NCBI RefSeq assembly: GCF_000720455.1 | Contig: NZ_JOAK01000005.1 | Location: 124,001-188,000, forward strand | Length of the DNA: 64,000 bases | From: Streptomyces virginiae | Lineage (GTDB): Bacteria > Actinomycetota > Actinomycetes > Streptomycetales > Streptomycetaceae | Direction: 5' to 3' | Shown: piece after piece, positions 28,632 to 35,722 of the stretch | Position numbering within the stretch: position 1 is the first letter of the stretch | Layout: the number at the start of each line of letters is the position of its first letter | Made by a program: the position numbers and the translations under genes | The notes under the pieces: model-generated | The model's input: only the letters and a program-made list of their open reading frames with translations | The model's database searches: none | Told to the model about the DNA's origin: nothing

Positions 28632-30062
28632 ATGCGCCGTTCCAAAATTGTCTGCACGCTGGGCCCCGCCGTCGACTCGTATGAGCAGCTGAAAGCGCTC
28701 ATCGAGGCAGGTATGAACGTGGCCCGATTCAACTTCAGCCACGGGTCCCAGGCAGAACACCAGGAGCGGTACGACCGCGTCCGGCAGGTCTCCGAGGACA
28801 CCGGGCGCGCCGTCGGCGTCCTCGCCGACCTCCAGGGCCCGAAGATCCGTCTGGAGACCTTCGCCGAGGGTCCGGTCGAGCTGGTGCGCGGTGACGAGTT
28901 CACCATCACCACCGAGGACGTCCCGGGCGACAAGTCCATCTGCGGCACCACTTACAAGGGCCTCCCGGGTGACGTCGCCAAGGGTGACCAGATCCTGATC
29001 AACGACGGCAACGTCGAGCTCCGGGTGACCGAGGTCGACGGCCCGCGGGTCAGGACCATCGTCATCGAGGGCGGTGTCATCTCGGACCACAAGGGCATCA
29101 ACCTGCCGGGTGCCGCCGTGAACGTCCCCGCCCTGTCGGAGAAGGACGTCGACGACCTGCGCTTCGCCCTGCGGATGGGCTGCGACATGGTCGCCCTGTC
29201 CTTCGTCCGCGACGCCAACGACGTCAAGGACGTCCACAAGGTGATGGACGAGGAGGGCCGCCGGGTCCCCGTCATCGCCAAGGTGGAGAAGCCCCAGGCC
29301 GTCGAGAACATGGAGGCCGTGGTCGCCGCCTTCGACGCGGTCATGGTGGCCCGCGGCGACCTGGCCGTCGAGTACCCGCTCGAGAAGGTCCCGATGGTCC
29401 AGAAGCGGCTCATCGAGATGTGCCGCCGCAACGCCAAGCCGGTGATCGTCGCGACCCAGATGATGGAGTCGATGATCACCAACTCCCGCCCGACGCGCGC
29501 GGAGGCGTCCGACGTCGCCAACGCGATCCTCGACGGCGCGGACGCGGTCATGCTGTCGGCCGAGTCCTCGGTCGGCGCCTACCCGATCGAGACCGTCAAG
29601 ACGATGTCGAAGATCGTCACGGCGGCCGAGGAGGAGCTCCTCTCCAAGGGCCTCCAGCCGCTGGTCCCGGGCAAGAAGCCGCGCACCCAGGGCGGCTCCG
29701 TCGCCCGCGCGGCGTGCGAGATCGCGGACTTCCTGGACGGCCAGGCGCTCATCGCCTTCACCCAGTCCGGCGACACCGCCCGCCGTCTGTCGCGCTACCG
29801 CGCCACGCAGCAGATCCTGGCCTTCACCACCGACGTCAACACCCGCAACCAGCTCACGCTGAGCTGGGGCGTCGAGTCGTACATCGTCCCGCACGTGGAC
29901 ACCACCGACGCGATGGTCGACCTGGTGGACGGCGAGCTGCTCAAGCTGGGCCGCTACAACGACGGCGACACCATGATCATCACGGCCGGCTCGCCCCCCG
30001 GCGTCCCGGGCACCACCAACATGGTCCGGGTCCACCACCTGGGCGGCGTCGCGCGCGACTGA
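28632..30062 (+). CDS. pyk: pyruvate kinase
   Basis: Converts phosphoenolpyruvate and ADP to pyruvate and ATP. The 476-residue protein starts MRRSKIVCTLGPAVDSYEQL and has NVARFNFSHGS, DLQGPKIR, the active-site IAKVEKPQAVENM with catalytic Lys, VMVARGDLAVEYP, and the signature MMESMITNSRPTRAEASDVANAILDGADAVMLSAES. The C-terminal domain is complete. It sits after ackA and is closed by a strong terminator, so glycolysis and acetate overflow genes are grouped. Streptomycetes often carry two pyk genes; which one this is cannot be told from sequence alone. Confidence 0.96.
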   Translation: MRRSKIVCTLGPAVDSYEQLKALIEAGMNVARFNFSHGSQAEHQERYDRVRQVSEDTGRAVGVLADLQGPKIRLETFAEGPVELVRGDEFTITTEDVPGDKSICGTTYKGLPGDVAKGDQILINDGNVELRVTEVDGPRVRTIVIEGGVISDHKGINLPGAAVNVPALSEKDVDDLRFALRMGCDMVALSFVRDANDVKDVHKVMDEEGRRVPVIAKVEKPQAVENMEAVVAAFDAVMVARGDLAVEYPLEKVPMVQKRLIEMCRRNAKPVIVATQMMESMITNSRPTRAEASDVANAILDGADAVMLSAESSVGAYPIETVKTMSKIVTAAEEELLSKGLQPLVPGKKPRTQGGSVARAACEIADFLDGQALIAFTQSGDTARRLSRYRATQQILAFTTDVNTRNQLTLSWGVESYIVPHVDTTDAMVDLVDGELLKLGRYNDGDTMIITAGSPPGVPGTTNMVRVHHLGGVARD

Positions 30063-30097
30063 CGTCGCCGCGCCGCACCCGACTCTGCCGCACAGAG

Positions 30098-30141
30098 ACC
30101 GAGGGCGGCACCCCGCAGTGATGCGGGGTGCCGCCCTCGGT
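30098..30141. terminator. bidirectional terminator between pyk and the convergent secreted-protein gene
   Basis: Perfect 20-bp inverted repeat (30098-30117 and 30122-30141) with a GTGA loop, 36 nt after the pyk stop and 20 nt beyond the stop of the convergent gene. The symmetry and position suit both directions. Confidence 0.9.
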
Positions 30142-30160
30142 GTGTACGGCGCTGCGGGGA

Positions 30161-31426
30161 CTACTCCGGCGGGCCGATGTAGTTCTTCAGGCCCGGGACC
30201 GTGAGGGTCCCGCCGAACTGCGCCGCCTGGACGACCTTGACGTCCGTGAAGAAGGCGAACGGGACGTTCAGCGGCGGCGGGCTGTTCGGGGTGAACTCGA
30301 TCGGGATCAGACCGAAGAGGTTCCCCTTGAGGCTCTCGGTGTACATCGTCACCGTGCCGCCGCGGATCTTGGACGTGGAGCCCGGACGGGACTTCAGGTG
30401 GGCGACGTTCCCGCCCTTGCCGACCGTCTGGTAGAGGTCCTTGATGTCCAGCGAGTCCGCCGTGAACTTCAGGACCTTCTTGACCTTGCCGCCGGCGGTC
30501 TTCACCTCGACGATGCCGTGGTAGTCCAGGCCGTAGAGGGTCAGCAGGGAGCTGTCGAGGTACCAGGGCTCGTCCGGCAGGAGCGGGATGCCCTGCTCCA
30601 GCTCGGCGTTGGCGAGGGCCTCGGCGTCGTAGGTCGGGCAGGGGAAGGGCTCCTTCCCGTCCGGGTCCTTCTTCGCCCCGTCCTTGTCGGCGTCGTCCTT
30701 GTCGGCCTTGTCCTCGTCGCCCTCGTTCTCGGGCGTCTCGTCCTTGGGCTGCTTGACGGTGTCCTTGACCGCGTCGGGCAGTTCCTCGACCTTGGCACCC
30801 GCCTGCTTGGCGGCGTCCCGGATCGCCTCGGCGGCCGGGTCCGGAGCCGGGGTGGTCGGCTTGGCCGTCGTGGACGGCGTGGCCGTGGGCGTCGGGGTCG
30901 CCTTGGTGTCCTTGAGCGGCTGGCCGAGACCGTCGACGAGGTCCTTGAGCTTGTCGCCGACGCCCAGCGGGTCCAGCGGGTTCGCGGACTTGGTCGGCGC
31001 CGGCGTGGTGGCCGCCGGGGCCGGGGCGTTCGCCGACGGGGACTTGGCCGCCTCCGGGGAGGCGCTCGCCTTCGGCTTCGCGGCGGTGGACGGTGCGGGG
31101 GACGCGCTCGGCGAGGCGCTCGGCGAGGCCGTCGTCGAGGGCTTGGGGGACGGGGACTTCGACTCGGTCTCCGCCGGCTCGTCGGACCGCGTCACGCACG
31201 GGCCGGGCGCGAAGGGGATCTCCTTGTCGTCGGCCACGGCCAGTTTGGGCGCCATGCCCATCCCGACGAACACGGCCGTCGGCATCGCCGCCAGCGCCAT
31301 GGTCTTGCCGACGGGTATCTGGATCTTGTTCAGCAGCGACTTCCTGGGCGCCGCGTGGCGCGGGCCCTTCCTCTCACGGGACTCTGCGCCCGGGGCCACT
31401 GCCCGCTGCGTCTCGTCACCCCGCAC
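30161..31426 (-). CDS. secreted/anchored Thr/Pro/Ala-rich protein of the DUF6230-DUF6114 operon
   Basis: GTG at 31426 is chosen because GGGAGG lies 4 nt upstream; the preceding in-frame ATG at 31441 is possible. The 421-residue protein begins with a basic region, then a hydrophobic stretch (TMALAAMPTAVFVGMG) that may be a signal anchor. A ~190-residue low-complexity middle is rich in Ser, Pro, Thr, Ala and Lys (PTPTATPSTTAKPTTPAP; DEDKADKDDADKDGAKKD). The C-terminal ~150 residues look globular (LDYHGIVEVKTAGGK, LKFTADSLDIKDLYQTV, GGTVTMYTESLKGNLFG) and resemble the DUF6230 product two genes upstream. It overlaps the DUF6114 gene by 11 bp. Role unknown; probably cell-envelope. Confidence 0.75.
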   Translation of the reverse strand: MRGDETQRAVAPGAESRERKGPRHAAPRKSLLNKIQIPVGKTMALAAMPTAVFVGMGMAPKLAVADDKEIPFAPGPCVTRSDEPAETESKSPSPKPSTTASPSASPSASPAPSTAAKPKASASPEAAKSPSANAPAPAATTPAPTKSANPLDPLGVGDKLKDLVDGLGQPLKDTKATPTPTATPSTTAKPTTPAPDPAAEAIRDAAKQAGAKVEELPDAVKDTVKQPKDETPENEGDEDKADKDDADKDGAKKDPDGKEPFPCPTYDAEALANAELEQGIPLLPDEPWYLDSSLLTLYGLDYHGIVEVKTAGGKVKKVLKFTADSLDIKDLYQTVGKGGNVAHLKSRPGSTSKIRGGTVTMYTESLKGNLFGLIPIEFTPNSPPPLNVPFAFFTDVKVVQAAQFGGTLTVPGLKNYIGPPE

Positions 31427-31988
31427 TGTTCCTCCCGCCATCGGCGTGGGCAGTCGTCTCGCTCGCGTTTGCCGTCTCCGTCTCACGGGGTCCCGGGATG
31501 CCCGGGGCACCCGCCATCGCCTCCGACTTGGCCAGGGCGACCGCGGCCGGCGGCTGGTCCGCCGGCTCCTCGTCCACCGGCTGTCCGGGGGCCCAGGACA
31601 GCGCCAGGGCGCCGCCGATGAGGGAGCAGATGAAGCCCATCCCGAATCCGCCGAGGTTGGAGACCGGCAGGGACACCAGCGCCAGCAGGATCGAGGCGAC
31701 GCCGGCGAAGACACGGATGGTCTGCTGGAACCAGAGGGCCAGGCCCAGCGTGATGAGCAGTACACCGATGATCAGTGCGCCCGCGCCGCCGGTGGTGGCC
31801 ATGGCGAGACTGACGTTGCCCAACCGGAGGTCCGCATACGGGAAGTACGCGATCGGGAAGCCACCGAGGAGCGTGAACAGCCCGGCCCAGAAGGGACGGC
31901 GACCGCGCCAGGCGCGGAAGTGGTAGTACACCACGGTGAGCCAGGCGTCGTCTTCTGCGCGAACGTAAACCGGGGCCTGGGGGTTCAT
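31416..31988 (-). CDS. DUF6114 membrane protein
   Basis: The 190-residue protein has four hydrophobic segments (PFWAGLFTLLGGFPIAYF, ATTGGAGALIIGVLLITLGLALWF, VFAGVASILLALVSLPV, GFGMGFICSLIGGALALSW) and a hydrophilic acidic C-tail. This is the DUF6114 layout common in actinobacteria; its function is not known. The ATG at 31988 (MNPQAPVYV) follows AGGGAG; an in-frame TTG two codons earlier is less likely. It sits between the DUF6230 gene and the Thr/Pro-rich gene on one strand with short or negative spacing, indicating an operon. Confidence 0.85.
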   Translation of the reverse strand: MNPQAPVYVRAEDDAWLTVVYYHFRAWRGRRPFWAGLFTLLGGFPIAYFPYADLRLGNVSLAMATTGGAGALIIGVLLITLGLALWFQQTIRVFAGVASILLALVSLPVSNLGGFGMGFICSLIGGALALSWAPGQPVDEEPADQPPAAVALAKSEAMAGAPGIPGPRETETANASETTAHADGGRNSAG

Positions 31989-32096
31989 GGACAACAGCTC
32001 CCTGGAAACGGTGGTACGGAGAACTCTGTGGAGCCCGGACGGGCGGGCGGCAACGGCCGCCGACGCCCGCCCGTCCGGTCATTCACCAGGACCGGA

Positions 32097-32738
32097 TCAG
32101 TCCTTGATGTCCTGGTAGCACGGCTGGTCGCCACCGAGCAGACGCAGCTTCAGGTCGGGCAGCTTGAACGTGCCGGCCGTGGTCGCCCACGCCTTCTGGC
32201 GCACGTTGGTCAGGATCGCCTTGTCGGCGCGCTGCGAGAACGCGTACGGGCTGCTGACCGTGCCGGCCTGCGGCTTGGTCTTGTGGTTCGGGTCGCCGAC
32301 CGCGACACCGATGTCCAGGTTCTTGAACTCGGCGTCGGTGTCGAGCTCCGCAACATCCAGGTAGATGTTGTCGGCGACGGCCGGCTTGCCCTTGTGGCCG
32401 GTGCGCAGCTGCAGCGTGATGTTGCCCAGCGGCGTCGGGGTCACCAGCGACTGGCACATGTTGGTGATCTCGGCGTGGCTGAACCCGGAGATCGTCACCG
32501 GGTGGTGCTGCGCATTGCCCTTGAGGTCGTGCCCCTCGGCGATGCCGCCGTACTGGATGAGGTTGTCACCGTCGAGCTTGTCGGCCGAGACCTTGAAGTC
32601 CTGGCCGGAGACGCTGAAGGACGCCGCGAGGGCACCCTGCGCCAGACCCACACCGACCGCGGCCGTGGCCGCGATGCTCGGCACCATGACGAGCGCGAAG
32701 CGCTTCCATCTGGTCCCGCCACGAACCTGAGAACTCAT
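32097..32738 (-). CDS. DUF6230 family exported protein
   Basis: Length 213 residues. The N-terminus (RWKRFALVMVPSIAATAAVGVGLAQGALAAS) is a signal peptide or anchor; the rest is a beta-rich domain with SVSGQDFKVSADKLDG, GFSHAEITNMCQSL and two cysteines (NMCQS, QPCYQ) that could form a disulfide. Database entries for such proteins sometimes read cholesterol esterase, but I see no Ser-His-Asp hydrolase motif, so that name is not supported here. A strong AGAAGGAGG precedes the ATG. First gene of the three-gene envelope operon; TTACT/AGTAA boxes lie upstream. Confidence 0.85.
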   Translation of the reverse strand: MSSQVRGGTRWKRFALVMVPSIAATAAVGVGLAQGALAASFSVSGQDFKVSADKLDGDNLIQYGGIAEGHDLKGNAQHHPVTISGFSHAEITNMCQSLVTPTPLGNITLQLRTGHKGKPAVADNIYLDVAELDTDAEFKNLDIGVAVGDPNHKTKPQAGTVSSPYAFSQRADKAILTNVRQKAWATTAGTFKLPDLKLRLLGGDQPCYQDIKD

Positions 32739-33224
32739 TTCGTTCCTCCTTCTCGGACGTACATCTCCGGTCCGGGCCGTGCCCGTCCTGGGATGGGAGA
32801 AGTGCTACGTCCTCGGGAAGGAGCGCAGGCGGCCGGGCCGCGGCCGTGCCACGTCCGATACACCGGCGTTCACCCCCGAGCGACAACCACTGGGCCACGC
32901 GTTCGCGCAACCTGGAGGACAGGCCCCGCCGTGTGGCAGAGACCCCCCTGTCCCACGGCCGGTGCCACTGCCACCGGCCGGCCCGGTGGGGACCCTCCAC
33001 CGCGGCTCCGAGTGAGCGGCTCTGCGGGAAGGACCGAGCGTCGCCGATCGTGGTCCATTCCCGGCCGGGGCACAAGGGGGTTCGTTACTGGCGGGTAACG
33101 GCCAGATAACCTGAATGCTGCCGGTAACCGTCCGTCGGCAACGCAGGGTGCCACCAGGGGCCATGACAGAACGGTGAAATGGTGAACACACCGGACAGTT
33201 CACGGGGTTCGATTTACTGCGAGT
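32739..33224 (-). promoter_or_regulatory. long regulatory region of the DUF6230 operon with TTACT-N3/4-RGTAA boxes
   Basis: This ~490 bp has no credible gene. It contains TTACTGGCGGGTAA at 33085-33098 and GGTAACC at 33123-33129; a perfect TTACT-GCG-AGTAA lies at 33214-33226 on the edge of the following terminator. Boxes of this form are known targets of TetR-type acyl-CoA/lipid regulators in actinobacteria (general knowledge). Promoter hexamers are not confidently identified. Confidence 0.45.
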
Positions 33225-33270
33225 AACAGCGGCCGCAATTGCCAAGTTTTGGCAAAGTGCGGCCGCTGTT
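33225..33270. terminator. terminator downstream of the thioredoxin-TPR gene
   Basis: A long, nearly perfect hairpin: AACAGCGGCCGCA (33225-33237) pairs with the GTGCGGCCGCTGTT side (33257-33270), and TTGCCAA pairs with TTGGCAA around the loop. It lies ~95 nt beyond the stop of the gene ending at 33366 and overlaps one TTACT/AGTAA box by two bases. Confidence 0.8.
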
Positions 33271-33365
33271 TATCTACGTGTCAACAAATCGGCGGCGGCC
33301 CGACGGGGTCCGGGACCCTTCGCGGGACCGGTCCGGAGCGGCTGCGGAGCCGGTCGGGAGCCGGT

Positions 33366-34364
33366 CTAGAAGAGCACGCGCGCCAGCGCCGTCCGCGCCG
33401 CCGTCACCCTCGGGTCGTCGGCGCCGATGACCTCGAACAGTTCCAGCAGCCGCAGCCGCACCGCATCCCGATCGTCACCGAACGTGACCTTGACGGTGTC
33501 CACCAGGCGGCCGAAGGCGTCCTCCACGTGCCCGCCGACGAGGTCGAGGTCGGCCGCGGCGATCTGCGCCGCCGGGTCGCGCGGGTTCTCGGCCGCGGCG
33601 GCGCGCACCTCCTGCGGGTTCATGTGCTGGACCCGGGCGAGCAGCTCCGCCTGGGCGAGGCCGAGCTTGGCCTCGGTGTTGCCCGGGTCGTCCGCGAGTA
33701 CGTTCTTGTACGCCTGCACCGCGCCGCCCAGGTCACCGGCGTCCAGTGCGACGACGGCCGCCTCCAGCAGCGCGTCGTGCGGACCGGCCGGGGCCTCGGT
33801 CTCGACGGGCCCGGCGGCCCCTTCGGCGTTCGGGTCCACCTCGATGCCGATGATCCCGAAGCGCTCCTCGGCGAGCTGGACCAGCTGGGCGAGGGTTTCG
33901 CGGATCTGCTGCTCGGGGGCGACGCCCTGGAAGAGCGGCAGCACCTGACCGGCGACCACGGCGAAAACGGCCGGGATGCCCTGGATCTGGAACTGCTGCA
34001 TCAGCATCTGGTTGGCGTCGACGTCGACCTTGGCCAGCACGAGGCGGCCGTTCGCCTCGATGACCAGGCGTTCCAGGAGCGGGCTGAGCTGCTTGCACGG
34101 CTGGCACCACTCGGCCCAGAAGTCCAGGACGACCGGGACTTCCGCGGAGAGCTGGAGCACATCACGTTCGAAGCCGGCCTCGTCTACGTCGACGACGAGC
34201 GCGGACGGCGGGACGGCGCCGGCGGACGGGGCGGACCCGCCGCCCTGGCTCGCCTGGCGGGCCGCCTCGGCGCGGGCCTGCTCGGCCTTGGCCTTGGCCT
34301 CGCCGGCCGCCTTCACAGCGGCGAGGTCGACGACGCCGCTCATGGACATGTTTCTGGGCTGCAT
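33366..34364 (-). CDS. thioredoxin-domain TPR co-chaperone (CnoX/YbbN-like)
   Basis: Predicted cytosolic chaperedoxin-type protein of 332 residues. The Ala/Gln-rich N-terminus (~50 residues) is followed by a thioredoxin domain with WCQPC at residues 86-90 (Gln in place of Gly), VVLDFWAE, and IQGIPAVFAVVAGQ. The C-terminal half is TPR-like helical sequence (ALLEAAVVALDAGDLGGAVQAYKNVLADDP, AKLGLAQAELLARV). ATG 34364 follows GGGGGAGGATG. Divergent from a tetR gene with a strong palindrome between them. Confidence 0.88.
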   Translation of the reverse strand: MQPRNMSMSGVVDLAAVKAAGEAKAKAEQARAEAARQASQGGGSAPSAGAVPPSALVVDVDEAGFERDVLQLSAEVPVVLDFWAEWCQPCKQLSPLLERLVIEANGRLVLAKVDVDANQMLMQQFQIQGIPAVFAVVAGQVLPLFQGVAPEQQIRETLAQLVQLAEERFGIIGIEVDPNAEGAAGPVETEAPAGPHDALLEAAVVALDAGDLGGAVQAYKNVLADDPGNTEAKLGLAQAELLARVQHMNPQEVRAAAAENPRDPAAQIAAADLDLVGGHVEDAFGRLVDTVKVTFGDDRDAVRLRLLELFEVIGADDPRVTAARTALARVLF

Positions 34365-34504
34365 GCGTACATCCTCCCCCGTGTGCGCGCGCCGACGAAA
34401 AAGATCGCGTGAATTGGCCGTGCCGTCGCATCCGCCGCGATCGTCTTGCTGGGCGGCGCCGGGTCCCCACCTGGCGCCAGTAGCTCTTCGCGTGGTTGTC
34501 GCTC

Positions 34505-34527
34505 TTACGCTACGAGCCGTAGCGTAA
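34505..34527. promoter_or_regulatory. 23-bp TetR-type operator palindrome
   Basis: TTACGCTACG (34505-34514), N3, CGTAGCGTAA (34518-34527): perfect 10-bp arms. It lies 87 bp before the adjacent tetR start and 140 bp before the divergent thioredoxin-TPR start. Length, symmetry and place fit an autoregulatory TetR operator. Confidence 0.75.
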
Positions 34528-34614
34528 CTCCCCCGGCGGCCCTGCGCGCCCCCGCGGCGCCCGTGATCTGAACCACAGCGGCCCGTTCGGCTACCGACGG
34601 GTATGGTCTCGGCC

Positions 34615-35238
34615 ATGCGCAACCCCAGCCCCGGCCGCACCGGTCGCCCCCGCAGCGCGGCCGCGGACGCCGCCATCCTCGCCGCCACCCGGGACGCGCT
34701 GGTCGAGCTGGGCTGGTCGAAGCTGACGATGGGCGACGTCTCGGCCCGCGCGGGCGTCGCCAAGACCACCCTGTACCGGCGCTGGGCGGGCAAGAGCGAG
34801 CTGGTCGTGGACGCCGTCGCGGAGCTCTTCGACTCCCTCGAACTGCCGGACCGAGGCTCCCTGGAAGCCGACATCGAGTACGTGGTCCTGCGCTTCGCGG
34901 AGCTGCTGCGGCGCCCGGAGGCCCGTACGGCCCTGATGGCGGTCGTCTCCGAGTCCACCCGGGACGAGGCCCTGCGTGACCGGATCCGGTCGGCGATCGT
35001 CGACCGGCAGAAACGTCTCGTCGTACTGGGTCGCGAACGGGCCCAGGCCCGCGGCGAACTCCCCTACGAGGAGGACGAGTTCCTCGCGGGCCGCACCACT
35101 GACCTGATCTTCGACGTGATCGCGGGCACCGTCGTGCACCGCGCCCTGGTGAGCTCGGAGCCGGTGGACGAGCTCTGGGTGGGCGCCTTCACCGCGCTGC
35201 TGATGCACGGACTGCGCGGCCCGTCCGCCGCCGCCTGA
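34615..35238 (+). CDS. TetR family transcriptional regulator
   Basis: N-terminal TetR HTH: ADAAILAATRDALVELGWSKLTMGDVSARAGVAKTTLYRRWAGKSELVVDAV. A helical ligand-binding domain follows, with the C-terminal TetR_C-type region RTTDLIFDVIAGTVVHRALVSSEPVD. 207 aa from the ATG at 34615; an in-frame ATG at 34603 is the alternative. The later start is preferred because TATGGT (34602-34607) sits 7 nt before it as a possible -10 for a leaderless message. The 23-bp palindrome upstream is its likely operator. Confidence 0.88.
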   Translation: MRNPSPGRTGRPRSAAADAAILAATRDALVELGWSKLTMGDVSARAGVAKTTLYRRWAGKSELVVDAVAELFDSLELPDRGSLEADIEYVVLRFAELLRRPEARTALMAVVSESTRDEALRDRIRSAIVDRQKRLVVLGRERAQARGELPYEEDEFLAGRTTDLIFDVIAGTVVHRALVSSEPVDELWVGAFTALLMHGLRGPSAAA

Positions 35239-35255
35239 CCCTCCGGCGGGTCCGC

Positions 35256-35687
35256 TCACACCACGGGCCCGGCATGCGGCCGGCGCCTGCCGGGCCAGTC
35301 CACCCGGATCTGTCGGCCGCGGTCCACGGGCGGCTCCCCCAGGCCGGCGGCCGCGAGTGCCGCCGTACCGGCGTACCGGCCGGCGAGCCGGTAGCCGAAG
35401 TCGCGGGAGTCCACTTCGTGGAAGCCCCCGTCCGTGAGAACCACGGCGGCCGCCACCCCGTTCAGCCCCTCCTGGATCCCCTCCCACACGGCGGGCAGGA
35501 ACTCGTGCGGGAGCCGGTTGTCGGAGACGGTGTGCAGGAACTCCGACTCGCCGTCCGCGCCGGGCGGTTCGAAGTCCGCGACGATGTACGCGTACGGTCC
35601 GCAGCCGGTCTGCATCACCACACGGACGCTGACCCCGGGCACGGAAACGGGAAGGCCGGTCACGCCCCCAGCGTATGGGAGTGGCAT
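35256..35687 (-). CDS. stand-alone elongation factor G domain IV-like protein
   Basis: The 143-residue protein aligns by eye with domain IV of EF-G. TGCGPYAYIVADFEP (residues 27-41) corresponds to the GGHGQYGHV...EP strand, LPHEFLPAVWEGIQEGL (59-75) to IPKEYIPAVEKGI, and LTDGGFHEVDS (84-94) to LYDGSYHEVDS. No GTPase domain or other EF-G domains are present. The ATG at 35687 has GAAGG upstream; a GTG at 35663 is an alternative. The role of an isolated domain IV is unknown; it could bind the ribosome A-site or simply reuse the fold. The stop faces the tetR stop 18 bp away. Confidence 0.65.
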   Translation of the reverse strand: MPLPYAGGVTGLPVSVPGVSVRVVMQTGCGPYAYIVADFEPPGADGESEFLHTVSDNRLPHEFLPAVWEGIQEGLNGVAAAVVLTDGGFHEVDSRDFGYRLAGRYAGTAALAAAGLGEPPVDRGRQIRVDWPGRRRPHAGPVV

Positions 35688-35722
35688 GACCGGCCTTCGC
35701 CGCGGACCTCGGGGTCCCGGGG

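Noticed and set aside
32097..32738. Cholesterol esterase function for the DUF6230 protein
   Set aside because: No GxSxG or other hydrolase motif is visible; the name seems to be an inherited database label.
33200..33226. GGTTCGATT as a possible tRNA T-arm
   Set aside because: No acceptor or anticodon stem can be drawn around it; the sequence is part of an inverted TTACT/AGTAA box and a terminator.
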